Shown here in pieces: positions 36,494 to 45,876 of a stretch of 64,000 nt of DNA (the stretch's first letter is position 1; each line of letters starts with the position of its first letter). Source of the DNA: Prevotella sp. (GTDB taxonomy: Bacteria; Bacteroidota; Bacteroidia; Bacteroidales; Dysgonomonadaceae); NCBI GenBank assembly GCA_031285625.1, contig JAITVV010000036.1, positions 22,079-86,078 on the forward strand. Reading direction: 5' to 3'. The notes beneath the pieces are model-generated. The model searched no databases. It saw only the letters and a program-made list of their open reading frames with translations, and was not told the DNA's origin. The position numbers were made by a program, and so were the translations under genes.

Positions 36494-37027
36494 ATGTCAA
36501 TAGAAAAAATATCATTATCAGGAAGGAAAACAGAGGTTGTTGATAAAACAATGACATTCTCTGAAAAGATCTACCTGCCTGCTGTGGTGAAAGGGCTTAT
36601 AATTACAATTAAGCACTTTTTTAAAAAGAAGGCTACGATTCAGTATCCTGAACAACAACGCGAATTTAGTCCGGTATACCGGGGACAACATGTGTTGATG
36701 CGTGACGAACATGGTCGTGAACGTTGTACGGCCTGTGGCTTATGTGCTTTGTCTTGCCCTGCTGAAGCCATAACGATGGTAGCAGCCGAACGCAAAAAGG
36801 GCGAAGAAGATCTTTATCGTGAAGAAAAATATGCATCGGTATATGAGATAAATATGCTACGTTGTATATTTTGCGGCTTGTGTGAAGAGGCTTGTCCGAA
36901 GGAGGCTATTTTCCTTACTAAATCGAAGCTTTTGGTAAAACCAAAACTGGAACGCGAAGACTTTATTTATGGTAAAGACAAACTTGTGATTTCGGTAGAA
37001 GATGCCAAAGCCCGTAAATATGATTAA
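36494..37027 (+). CDS. nuoI: NADH-quinone oxidoreductase subunit I
   Basis: 177-residue peripheral subunit with two 4Fe-4S clusters (N6a and N6b), seen as CTACGLCALSCP near 77 and CIFCGLCEEACP near 124. Confidence 0.96.
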   Translation: MSIEKISLSGRKTEVVDKTMTFSEKIYLPAVVKGLIITIKHFFKKKATIQYPEQQREFSPVYRGQHVLMRDEHGRERCTACGLCALSCPAEAITMVAAERKKGEEDLYREEKYASVYEINMLRCIFCGLCEEACPKEAIFLTKSKLLVKPKLEREDFIYGKDKLVISVEDAKARKYD

Positions 37028-37054
37028 AAAGAGATACGAGATAACTAACATAAT

Positions 37055-37558
37055 ATGATTACAATAATTTTTTATATTCTGGCAGCCATTACACTCGGCA
37101 CAGGGATTTTAACGGTACTCTCCAAAAATCCGATCCATAGCGCAGTGTATATGATTATCTGTTTTTTCTCCATATCAGGGCATTTCCTTTTGTTGAATGC
37201 TTTGTTTCTGGCAGTAATAAACATTGTGGTTTATGCCGGGGCTATTATGGTATTGTTGCTGTTCACACTGATGCTTATGAATCTGAGTGAAAAGCATGAG
37301 CCGAAGAAAAAAGTTATAAGCCGTGTTGCAGCTACTTTATCGGGATGCCTGATGGGAATCGTTTTGCTGGCTGCATTACTGAAATCTACTCCTGTGATAG
37401 AAACCTATAAGGCTGAAGGATTGGATTACCAATCGGTAAGTATTATCGGTCAGGTGCTATTGGATGAGTATTTAGTACCGTTTGAATTTGCATCTATCCT
37501 GTTGATAACAGCTATGATTGGTGCAGTACTGATTTCTAAAAGAGAAAAAAAAGCTTAA
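37055..37558 (+). CDS. nuoJ: NADH-quinone oxidoreductase subunit J
   Basis: 167-residue membrane subunit with about five helices. The conserved helix YAGAIMVLLLFTLMLMN near 61 contains the pi-bulge region of NuoJ. Confidence 0.94.
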   Translation: MITIIFYILAAITLGTGILTVLSKNPIHSAVYMIICFFSISGHFLLLNALFLAVINIVVYAGAIMVLLLFTLMLMNLSEKHEPKKKVISRVAATLSGCLMGIVLLAALLKSTPVIETYKAEGLDYQSVSIIGQVLLDEYLVPFEFASILLITAMIGAVLISKREKKA

Positions 37559-37561
37559 GCT

Positions 37562-37885
37562 ATGCTGAATAATATATTAGAACAAGTAGGAATTGACAAT
37601 TACATCTACCTCTGCATACTGTTGTTTTGTGTGGGTGCAATTGGATTATTGTATCGTCGCAGTACGATAGTCATGTTGATGTCGGTAGAACTAATGCTGG
37701 CTGCAGCCAATATGTTGTTGGCAGTTTTCTCTGTGTACCATCAGGATACCAGTGGACAGGTGTTTGTTATTTTTTCGTTGGCGGTAGCTGCTGCTGAGGT
37801 TGCTGTAGGATTAGCCATATTAGTTGCTATATACAGAAATATCGGCACCATAGATATTGATGAATTGAAAAACTTAAAAGGATAA
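37562..37885 (+). CDS. nuoK: NADH-quinone oxidoreductase subunit K
   Basis: 107-residue three-helix membrane subunit. The proton-path Glu residues appear in MSVELMLAAANM near 40 and AAAEVAVGLAILV near 77. The gap to nuoJ is 3 bp. Confidence 0.95.
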   Translation: MLNNILEQVGIDNYIYLCILLFCVGAIGLLYRRSTIVMLMSVELMLAAANMLLAVFSVYHQDTSGQVFVIFSLAVAAAEVAVGLAILVAIYRNIGTIDIDELKNLKG

Positions 37886-37891
37886 TTTTGG

Positions 37892-39766
37892 ATGGAAACA
37901 ATATTGGTATTAATACTTTTGCTTAGTCCGTTTATCGGTTTTTCAATCAACTTGCTGGTTGGTAAAAAATTAACGGGGCGTACACTACCCGGAATTATAG
38001 CTACTACTGCGGTAATAATCAGTTTTGTAATCTCTCTTTACTTTTTCATCCGCATTCTTTCTACAGGAGAGGTTATTCATGTAAGCCTGTTCCAATGGAT
38101 TGCATTGGGCGAGTTTACTACTGACCTTGCTTTCACACTTGATCAATTATCATTGATCTGGCTACTGTTTGTAACAGGGATAGGTGCATTGATCCATATC
38201 TACTCGATGGGATATATGCATGACGATAAAGATATAGATCGTTATTTCTCTTACCTCAATCTGTTTATCTTCTTTATGGCAATATTGGTTGCCGGAAGCA
38301 ATCTTCTGGTTATGTTTATAGGATGGGAGGGTGTTGGACTATGTTCTTATTTGCTGATCGGATTCTGGTCGAGAGATCACAAAAATAACGATGCTGCCAA
38401 GAAAGCTTTTATTATGAATCGTATTGGTGACTTGGGCTTCCTTATCGGTATCTTCACATTAGGCTATTTATTCAAGACTGTTGATTATGCTTCTTTGAAA
38501 GATGTTGTTACCAGTCCTGATCCGTTGTTAGGAGTAGCTACTTTAGCATTGTTTATAGGTGCAACAGGTAAGAGTGCTCAGATACCTTTATATACATGGT
38601 TGCCTGATGCGATGGCAGGGCCAACTCCGGTTTCGGCACTGATACATGCTGCAACGATGGTTACCGCAGGTATATTTATGGTTACCCGTTTGAATTTTGT
38701 ATTCGATCTTACTCCGGATATTCAGACATTGATTGCTATAATAGGAGCTGTTACGGCTCTGTTTGCGGCTACAATTGCTCTGACCCAGACAGATATAAAG
38801 AAAGTTTTGGCATATTCTACTGTATCGCAACTAGGTTTGATGTTTCTTGCATTGGGCTTGGGAGCTTATCATGTAGCGGTATTCCATGTAATTACACATG
38901 CTTTCTTCAAGGCTTGTTTATTCCTTGGTTCGGGTTCGGTTATTCATGCTATGGGTGGCGAACAGGATATGCGCAAGATGGGTGGACTGAAAAGCAAGAT
39001 GCCAGTAACATTCTGGACATTTGTTATTTCAACGGCATCCATTGCAGGTATTCCTCCACTGGCAGGTTTCTTCTCTAAGGATGAAATTATGTTGACTGCC
39101 TTCGAGCATAGTAAAGTATTGTGGATTATAGCAGCTTTAGCATCTTTACTAACAGCATTTTATATGTTCCGTCTGTTATACCTTACATTTTTCAAGGAAT
39201 TCAGGGGAACAGAAGAGCAGAAGCATCATTTGCATGAGTCTCCAAAGAGCATGACATTGCCACTTGTTGTATTGGCTTTCCTTGCAGCTGTGGGTGGTCT
39301 TATCAGTATTCCATTTGGAAACCTTAGTTGGCTCAACGGTTATCTGGAACCAATAATTCAGGGCATTGCAGATCATCATCCTGCTACAGGGCAGATGATA
39401 ACAACGATGGTAATATCTACTGTGATTGCCATAATCGGTATCGTATTCGCTTATTACAAATATATCAAGAAATCGGAAGTACCTGCCGAGGATGATAAAG
39501 TTACAGGATTTACAAAAGTGCTTTACAGTAAATATTATGTTGATGAAATATACAATACATTATTTGTAAAATCACTTTATGCACTGGCTGCATTTTTTGA
39601 AAATGTAGTTGAAAAACTTTTAAAGAATATATTGAGAAGTTTTGGACTTTTGGTGGAAGCTTTATCTGTTCCTGCCAGAAGGATGCAGAACGGAAGTCTC
39701 GGCTTTTACTTATTCTTCTTTGTATTGGGATTCAGTGCACTAATCATCTGTTTATTTCTTGTATAA
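37892..39766 (+). CDS. nuoL: NADH-quinone oxidoreductase subunit L
   Basis: 624-residue antiporter-like proton pump at the distal end of the membrane arm, with a long lateral helix predicted at the C-terminus. Key segments: GWEGVGLCSYLLIGFW near 146, TGKSAQIPLYTWLPDAMAGPTPVSALIHAATMV near 227 and the VITHAFFKACLF motif near 332. Confidence 0.97.
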   Translation: METILVLILLLSPFIGFSINLLVGKKLTGRTLPGIIATTAVIISFVISLYFFIRILSTGEVIHVSLFQWIALGEFTTDLAFTLDQLSLIWLLFVTGIGALIHIYSMGYMHDDKDIDRYFSYLNLFIFFMAILVAGSNLLVMFIGWEGVGLCSYLLIGFWSRDHKNNDAAKKAFIMNRIGDLGFLIGIFTLGYLFKTVDYASLKDVVTSPDPLLGVATLALFIGATGKSAQIPLYTWLPDAMAGPTPVSALIHAATMVTAGIFMVTRLNFVFDLTPDIQTLIAIIGAVTALFAATIALTQTDIKKVLAYSTVSQLGLMFLALGLGAYHVAVFHVITHAFFKACLFLGSGSVIHAMGGEQDMRKMGGLKSKMPVTFWTFVISTASIAGIPPLAGFFSKDEIMLTAFEHSKVLWIIAALASLLTAFYMFRLLYLTFFKEFRGTEEQKHHLHESPKSMTLPLVVLAFLAAVGGLISIPFGNLSWLNGYLEPIIQGIADHHPATGQMITTMVISTVIAIIGIVFAYYKYIKKSEVPAEDDKVTGFTKVLYSKYYVDEIYNTLFVKSLYALAAFFENVVEKLLKNILRSFGLLVEALSVPARRMQNGSLGFYLFFFVLGFSALIICLFLV

Positions 39767-39782
39767 AAATTATTAAAGGAAC

Positions 39783-41216
39783 ATGAATATCGCTATTATA
39801 TTAATCATATTATTAGTAGGTGCAATTCTTACTTATTTTTCAGGAAATAGATTTGCTTCTAAAATTGCCATGCTATTTGGTGTAGCTGCTGCTATCTTCT
39901 CTGTTGCATTATGCCTGAAGTATGGTGCTGCCGGTGCAAGTTACAGTATCGATTGGATTAGTAATCCTAATATATCGTTCTCTTTGAAGGCAGACGGATT
40001 ATCAATGGCAATGATATTGCTGACAACTATCCTCTTACCTATAATCATACTGGGAACACAATCGCGCGAGTTTAAGAATGAGAAACTCTTATATAGCCTG
40101 GTCATGTTTATGACATTTGCTATGACAGGCGCATTCCTGAGTAGTGACGCACTTCTCTACTATGTATTCTGGGAAATGTCGCTTATCCCTATTTACTTTA
40201 TCATTGTACTATGGGGTAACGGCGAAATAGCTAAAAGACGTAAGGCTGCAATGACATTCTTCCTGTTTACATTTGCAGGGTCATTGTTTATGCTGGCTGC
40301 TATTATATATTTATACACAAAGACAGGAAGCTTCCAGCTCGAAGCATTCTATAATGCCGATCTGACTCAGACAGAGCAAATATGGATATTCCTGGCATTT
40401 TTTCTTGCTTATGCTATCAAGATTCCTATTTTCCCGTTCCATACATGGCAGGCGAATGTGTATCAGAAAGCTCCGGCAATCGGTACAATGCTGCTAGCTG
40501 GTATCATGTCCAAGATGGGAGCATATAGCGTTATTCGCTGGCAGTTGCCTGTAACACCATATGCATCGCAGGAATTGAGGACATTTGTTCTTATATTATG
40601 TTCGATTGGGGTAATTTATGGTGCTATTATGGCATTGCGCCAGAACGACCTGAAAAGGCTGTTGGCTTACGCTTCATTATCGCATGTCGGTTTTGTCGCG
40701 GCAGGAGCGTATGCTCTAACTTACGATGGATTGCAGGGTGCGGTTGTACTGATACTTGCTCACGGTTTTGGAATCGTGGCTATGTTCTATTCGGCAGATG
40801 TTATCCAGACACGTACAAAAACATTAACTATAAGTGAACTGGGAGGTATAAAGGAACATGCTCCTAAATTTTCGGTGGCATTCTTCCTGAGTATCCTTTC
40901 TTCAATCGGCATACCGTTGACATTTAACTTTATTGGGGAATTTACAATCATGTACGGATTGTATCAGGTAAGTCTCTGGTACGCACTTGCTGTGGGTACT
41001 TCATTATTCCTCGGGGCATTTTTTATGCTCAGAATGTATCAGCATGTAATGTTAGGAGAACCATCTAAAAAATCATTCCGAGACTTATCAAAAACAGAAG
41101 TTACTGTTTTTGCACTGATAGTAGGGGTATTGATATTCTTCGGAGTTTATGTAAAGCCTGTGACAGACCTGGTATCTACCAGCCTGACAGAAATAGTAAT
41201 GTATATTAACAGATAA
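39783..41216 (+). CDS. nuoM: NADH-quinone oxidoreductase subunit M
   Basis: 477-residue antiporter-like proton pump. It shows YYVFWEMSLIPIYFII near 122 with the key Glu, KIPIFPFHTWQANVYQKAP near 218, and YASLSHVGFVAAG near 298. Slightly shorter than E. coli NuoM (509). Confidence 0.97.
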   Translation: MNIAIILIILLVGAILTYFSGNRFASKIAMLFGVAAAIFSVALCLKYGAAGASYSIDWISNPNISFSLKADGLSMAMILLTTILLPIIILGTQSREFKNEKLLYSLVMFMTFAMTGAFLSSDALLYYVFWEMSLIPIYFIIVLWGNGEIAKRRKAAMTFFLFTFAGSLFMLAAIIYLYTKTGSFQLEAFYNADLTQTEQIWIFLAFFLAYAIKIPIFPFHTWQANVYQKAPAIGTMLLAGIMSKMGAYSVIRWQLPVTPYASQELRTFVLILCSIGVIYGAIMALRQNDLKRLLAYASLSHVGFVAAGAYALTYDGLQGAVVLILAHGFGIVAMFYSADVIQTRTKTLTISELGGIKEHAPKFSVAFFLSILSSIGIPLTFNFIGEFTIMYGLYQVSLWYALAVGTSLFLGAFFMLRMYQHVMLGEPSKKSFRDLSKTEVTVFALIVGVLIFFGVYVKPVTDLVSTSLTEIVMYINR

Positions 41217-41236
41217 CAACTAGTCAAAAATATATA

Positions 41237-42628
41237 ATGAGTACATTGATAGCCATCTCAGCATTAGGTATAATTTGCCTTCTATTAGAGATATTCAATT
41301 TAAGAAAAATCCTTATACCGGTTACGCTTATCGGACTGATAGCCGTGTTGGGATTGACTGTTACGGAGTTTTACTTAGGACAATCTTTCCTTGGCACCGA
41401 TAAATACAATATGGTGGTATCAACAGGATTTTCGCAAGGATTCTCAATTTTGTTTATTATTCTTGCCATCCTCATTATTGCGATGAGCCCTAAGTTTTAT
41501 CAGGAGAATTTTGTTAAGATTGCAGACTATGTTGCTCTTAAAGTATTCTTACTGGCGGGTGCTGTTGCCATGGTATCATTCGGAAACTTTGCAATGTTCT
41601 TTATAGGATTGGAAGTATTGTCCATTGCGGGTTATGTTCTTGCAGCCAGTGAACCTAAAAAACTGAAAAGCAACGAAGCCGGAATGAAGTATTTTATTAT
41701 GGGTGCTTTCGCATCAAGTTTTATTTTGTTTGGTATAGCTTTGATATATGGTGCAATTGGTTCGTTCGATAGTGCAACAATTGCTATCGCTTCGGCTGCT
41801 CAGGCAAGTTCTTTACCCATCTGGTTCAGTCTTGGTTTTGTTATGATCACAGTGGGTATGATGTTTAAGGCATCTATAGTGCCGTTCCATTTCTGGGCAC
41901 CCGATGTATACGAAGGTTCGCCAACTCTTGTTACTGCACTGATGAGTACATTAGTGAAAGTCGCAGCAATAGGAGCATTGTATAAAGTAGTGACAATACT
42001 GGCTGTAGCGGTGACGCCTACATATCAGGTTGTGTTAATCGTATTGTCTATTTTGACAATGACTGTAGGTAATATAACCGCTCTGAAACAAAAGAATATC
42101 AAACGTATGATGGCCTATTCGGGTATATCCCATGCAGGTTTTATGATGATGACATTACTTGCATTAGGATCGTCGGCAAATACAGTATTGTATTATGCCG
42201 CTGCATACAGTTTGGCCGGGGTAGCTGCTTTTGCAATTATTATGGGAGTTTGCAGGGGAAAAGATAATGAAGATATAAACAATTTCTTTGGGCTTGTAAA
42301 ACGTCAGCCTGTTCTTACGGCTATGCTTACTTGTGCATTCCTTTCGTTGAGTGGTATTCCTGTTTTTGCAGGGTTCTTTGCCAAATTCTTTGTATTCGAT
42401 CAGATGTTACAGGCAGGACACTTGGTATTAGTTATATTTGGTATATTAAACTCGGTTGTAGCAGTATTCTACTATTTAGGAGTAGCAAATGTTATGATCA
42501 CTAAAGAGCCTGAAACTACAGAACGCTTGCATGTACCTTTCGAATATAAAGCGGTAGCCTTTATTGCAATAGTATTGAACTTATTATTAGGAATCTTCCC
42601 TTCAGTAATAATGGGATTGAAATTGTAA
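41237..42628 (+). CDS. nuoN: NADH-quinone oxidoreductase subunit N
   Basis: 463-residue antiporter-like proton pump, last gene of the operon. It shows FFIGLEVLSIAGYVLAA near 121, KASIVPFHFWAPDVYEGSP near 213, and MMAYSGISHAGFM near 292. A strong terminator follows. Confidence 0.97.
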   Translation: MSTLIAISALGIICLLLEIFNLRKILIPVTLIGLIAVLGLTVTEFYLGQSFLGTDKYNMVVSTGFSQGFSILFIILAILIIAMSPKFYQENFVKIADYVALKVFLLAGAVAMVSFGNFAMFFIGLEVLSIAGYVLAASEPKKLKSNEAGMKYFIMGAFASSFILFGIALIYGAIGSFDSATIAIASAAQASSLPIWFSLGFVMITVGMMFKASIVPFHFWAPDVYEGSPTLVTALMSTLVKVAAIGALYKVVTILAVAVTPTYQVVLIVLSILTMTVGNITALKQKNIKRMMAYSGISHAGFMMMTLLALGSSANTVLYYAAAYSLAGVAAFAIIMGVCRGKDNEDINNFFGLVKRQPVLTAMLTCAFLSLSGIPVFAGFFAKFFVFDQMLQAGHLVLVIFGILNSVVAVFYYLGVANVMITKEPETTERLHVPFEYKAVAFIAIVLNLLLGIFPSVIMGLKL

Positions 42629-42650
42629 ATAACAAAAGATATATATATAC

Positions 42651-42683
42651 AAAACAGGAGTAACCTTAAGTTACTCCTGTTTT
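42651..42683 (+). terminator. Terminator of the nuo operon
   Basis: Perfect 14-bp arms AAAACAGGAGTAAC and GTTACTCCTGTTTT around CTTAA, then T-rich sequence. It may also serve the convergent LRR gene. Confidence 0.85.
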
Positions 42684-42701
42684 GTTTTTAGGTATATATA
42701 A

Positions 42702-43496
42702 TTAATAACTGATAATACTTCTCAGATTATCTGTAAGCAAATCATCTTTACCATTCTTTTTCAATTCATTTATCAATGGGCGTGAACGTTTGTCACTATA
42801 ATCAAGATTATGTATTTCGTATTTCTTGAGATTTTTCATTTGCATCAGGATATTTGCAAAGGCTTTTCCTGATACTTTGTCGCTACTTACACAAACATGA
42901 AGGTATTCGATAGAAGAATCTATTAGCGATTCTATATCATTAGTTTTATGCAACCCGTACATAAATAGTAACTTTAATTGGGGTAATTGTGAGAAGTCAG
43001 GTAAAGCTGGTAGTGAAAATTCACTCAGTATAAGATATTCTAGATTCGGGGCTTTATGTATAAAATTCAGATCTTCAACTTTTCTTAATTCGGAGAGATT
43101 AAGCGACTTGGTGCTGCCCGATAATAATTCACTAAAATTTTCGTTTGCCAGGCAACTTCTGACAGATAGTTTTTCGATAGGTATACCTTCAGGATGTGAA
43201 AACTCTACATTTTTAAAATCTGCAATAGTAAGCTCTTTCAACTTTTTTAAATTTGAAATAGAAGTCGCTTCTGTGAATTTTTGCAGTAGCCAAAGCTTTT
43301 CAACGTTCGGGAACTTTTTGAGTAAATGCATATCCGTTTTTACATGTGCATATAGAGAAAGATCATTGATATATTCAAATATAGGATATTCCTCAAAGCC
43401 CTGTTTCTTGTCAATAGCTAGTTCCAGTTTGGTAATCGTATTACGTTCCGATAAAGCTTTGATAGCATCGAGTGTATAAGTGCTTGTCTTTTTCAT
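42702..43496 (-). CDS. Leucine-rich repeat-like cytoplasmic protein
   Basis: 264-residue protein without signal peptide or membrane segment. It has irregular leucine-rich repeats of 20-25 residues (NVEKLWLL, KLKELTIADF, NLEYLILSEF, QLKLLFMYGL, SIEYLHVCV), suggesting an LRR solenoid used for protein binding. No enzymatic domain. It is downstream of rnfD on the same strand with a 35-bp gap, so it may be co-transcribed. Function unknown. Confidence 0.65.
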   Translation of the reverse strand: MKKTSTYTLDAIKALSERNTITKLELAIDKKQGFEEYPIFEYINDLSLYAHVKTDMHLLKKFPNVEKLWLLQKFTEATSISNLKKLKELTIADFKNVEFSHPEGIPIEKLSVRSCLANENFSELLSGSTKSLNLSELRKVEDLNFIHKAPNLEYLILSEFSLPALPDFSQLPQLKLLFMYGLHKTNDIESLIDSSIEYLHVCVSSDKVSGKAFANILMQMKNLKKYEIHNLDYSDKRSRPLINELKKNGKDDLLTDNLRSIISY

Positions 43497-43531
43497 ATGT
43501 ATTTTCTGTTGTTATTTAACTGTCAGGTAAA

Positions 43532-44599
43532 CTATTCATTTCCTCTGGCTATAAATCTCACAATGCAATAAGCAATATAAATAAATACAAGATACATCAC
43601 CCATCCGGCATGGTGCAGGTAAATGATGGCGAATGTAGCCAACAGTATACACGCTGTAAGCGATAATCCCTGCCATAAACGGGTAAGTATATCTGGTTTT
43701 TTACCCCAGACCTTCGGACGGAATACCCAGTTGACAGGTATTACAAAAGCATTGAGCAGTAGTATGGAGTATGACATATATTCATACTTTACATCATTGA
43801 TAATGCAAACAATGGCCACAATTCCAATCATTGCCCCATAATACAGTTTTCCGTAATTGGTAGAGGCGCTGGTCGGCATATCCGTAGCCATAAAAATGGT
43901 TCCAAGGAGTAACCCTCCCAAAGAGAACTGTACTTTATAGTCTGTAAGATTAGAGAATATCAACAATAATATGGTGAATGCAACTAATAGGGCAAAAGGT
44001 ATATGCCATGATATTCTGCGCCTGATTATAAGGAATAAACCGCCAAGGATTAAAAAGAAAATAGAATATTCTCCTATTGCTCCGGATGCTTTATAGAATA
44101 ACTGGTTGATAAAGGTATCATTGAATATATTTATTTCACTGATATTAACAGCAGTCTTATCGTACCAAATGGTACGCGAAGCCATTACAGCCGGAAAGAA
44201 AACTGTCATAAACTCGCGCCCAACCAGAGCCGGGTTGAACATATTGCGTCCCAATCCACCCCATAAAAGCTTACCGAACAATACCGCCATACTTCCACCA
44301 AATGCAACCACGTAAAGAGGGGTAAATGGGGCGATAGTGAAAGCGAGCAGAATTCCCGAAATAATAGCCGAACCATCGGAAACAGATTCTGTGTTTCTTG
44401 AAAAGATTACAGAAAAGATAAATTCTGTGACCAATGCACTACCTACCGCTACCAGGATAACCATAACCGGAATAAAGCCGAATGCCAGATATGACATAAC
44501 AATGCAAGGTAGCAGAGCTAATATAACATCAGCCATTACCTGACTGGTACTATTATTCTTTCTTATAAAGGGAGCGAATATCGTTTTATCGGATTGCAT
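43532..44599 (-). CDS. rnfD: RnfD/NqrB-like membrane subunit
   Basis: 355-residue membrane protein with about nine helices, related to RnfD of the Rnf ferredoxin:NAD oxidoreductase. Family motifs: GRNMFNPALVGREFMTVFFP near 115, SGAIGEYSIFFLILGG near 172, and ATDMPTSASTNYGKLYYGAMIG near 237. The flavinylation motif S-G-A-T normally found between the first two was not seen; the segment is shorter (WYDKTAVNISEINIF). The start overlaps the hidden 3' part of rnfC by 14 bp, as expected for the intact operon. No rnfG, rnfE, rnfA or rnfB is nearby. Confidence 0.85.
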   Translation of the reverse strand: MQSDKTIFAPFIRKNNSTSQVMADVILALLPCIVMSYLAFGFIPVMVILVAVGSALVTEFIFSVIFSRNTESVSDGSAIISGILLAFTIAPFTPLYVVAFGGSMAVLFGKLLWGGLGRNMFNPALVGREFMTVFFPAVMASRTIWYDKTAVNISEINIFNDTFINQLFYKASGAIGEYSIFFLILGGLFLIIRRRISWHIPFALLVAFTILLLIFSNLTDYKVQFSLGGLLLGTIFMATDMPTSASTNYGKLYYGAMIGIVAIVCIINDVKYEYMSYSILLLNAFVIPVNWVFRPKVWGKKPDILTRLWQGLSLTACILLATFAIIYLHHAGWVMYLVFIYIAYCIVRFIARGNE

Positions 44600-44714
44600 T
44601 GGCCAGTTCTTTTAATTTTAGTTTCCCTTCTTTTATGCTCTCGATGAGGGGAACATTACTCGGACATATATATTCACAGGCTGCACATTCGATGCAACTG
44701 CTGATACTATATTT
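44586..44714 (-). pseudogene. Orphaned 3' part of rnfC behind an in-frame stop
   Basis: Directly after the rnfC TAA (44715-44717) the same frame continues for 42 codons to a second TAA at 44586-44588. It encodes KYSISSCIECAACEYICP, a perfect CxxCxxCxxxCP 4Fe-4S motif, and then PLIESIKEGKLKLKELANA, the usual RnfC C-terminal pattern. It overlaps the rnfD start, as a full-length gene would. It is either read by stop-codon readthrough, lost through a recent nonsense mutation (GAA to TAA would suffice), or a sequencing error. Confidence 0.85.
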
Positions 44715-45872
44715 TTACAGATTGAAATATTTACCTTTCCTGTAGTTTTCTTCAAATTTCATTGGCATCAGGTGCATAGGACATACATCTACACAGTATC
44801 CGCATGATATACAGTTACTACGTTTTATAGTTTCTTTTTTCAGGAATAGTACTCCGGCAGAACCCTTTGTGATTGGTACAGAAGGATCGTTAATCGCTTT
44901 TCCCATCATAGGGCCTCCCAGTACAACTCTGATATTATTGGAGTCCAGTCCGAGAGTTTTGGTAATATGTTCAATCGGTGTACCTATCTTTACTTCATAG
45001 TTTCCATAATGTGTAGCTTCCTCACCTGATATGGTAATGATACGACTTATCAGCGGTCTTCTGTTTTTGACAGCTTCGTAGATAGCATGTATTGTACCTA
45101 TATTGCTGACGATTATCCCGGCTTCGCGGGGACGCTGAAATCTTTGTAATTCGATACCTGTCACAGATTTGATTAATTGCAATTCTCCCCCTTGTGGGTA
45201 TTGATTAGGAAGAATAGCTATCCGTACGCTGCTGTATTCCAGTTGACTAAGGTAGGGTGCAAAGGCTTTCTGTAATTCTTTATTCTGTTCCTCTATGGAG
45301 ATAATAATATTTTCAGCATTCAGAATCCGGTTCACAAAGCCTATACCTTCAACGAGTTCCTGAGTGCGTTCGGCCATTAGTGCATAGTCAGAAGTTAAAT
45401 AGGGTTCACACTCTGTTCCATTCACAATGAATGTATCAATTTTATGTCCGTCGAGAGTATATTTTACTGCAGTTGGGAACTGAGCACCACCTTCGCCGAC
45501 GATACCGTCCATACGTATGATATTCAAGAGTTGTTCCGGGCTTAATGTATCTGTATTGAAATAAGGCCGTTTCTCTGTTGTTTCCTGAAAGTCATTCTGG
45601 ATAACAATACATGGGGTTGATGTCCCATCTGGAAACTCAACTTCCTTAATTTCCAGTACCTTCCCCGAAACTGGGGAGTGTACATTGGATGAAAGACCTT
45701 TCTCAGAAACTGCAATTTGCTGGTATTTGCAGACGGTATCCCCCGGTTTTACAGTCGGAGCAGGTATTTCACCCAAATATTGTGATATGGGAACGTAAAG
45801 AAAAGGGGCGTCTTCAATTGATTGAATGCTTTTCTTTTTAGTTTTTTCCTTCATGGAAAATATATGCATCAT
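44715..45872 (-). CDS. rnfC: RnfC-like electron transport subunit, interrupted by an in-frame stop
   Basis: 385 residues of an RnfC-like peripheral subunit that normally carries FMN/NADH-type and two 4Fe-4S sites. Visible: a lipoyl-like N-terminal region (VPISQYLGEIPAPTVKPGDTV and VHSPVSGKVLEI), the NuoF-like core GGAQFPTAVKY then IVNGTECEPYLTSDYALM near 155, GGPMMGKAI near 317, and the first 4Fe-4S motif CISCGYCVDVCP near 360. The usual TFxGGIHPP N-terminus is absent. The frame stops at TAA just before the second 4Fe-4S motif, which lies intact and in frame behind the stop; full length would be 428 residues. apbE ends 4 bp upstream. Confidence 0.85.
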   Translation of the reverse strand: MMHIFSMKEKTKKKSIQSIEDAPFLYVPISQYLGEIPAPTVKPGDTVCKYQQIAVSEKGLSSNVHSPVSGKVLEIKEVEFPDGTSTPCIVIQNDFQETTEKRPYFNTDTLSPEQLLNIIRMDGIVGEGGAQFPTAVKYTLDGHKIDTFIVNGTECEPYLTSDYALMAERTQELVEGIGFVNRILNAENIIISIEEQNKELQKAFAPYLSQLEYSSVRIAILPNQYPQGGELQLIKSVTGIELQRFQRPREAGIIVSNIGTIHAIYEAVKNRRPLISRIITISGEEATHYGNYEVKIGTPIEHITKTLGLDSNNIRVVLGGPMMGKAINDPSVPITKGSAGVLFLKKETIKRSNCISCGYCVDVCPMHLMPMKFEENYRKGKYFNL

Positions 45873-45876
45873 AGGC

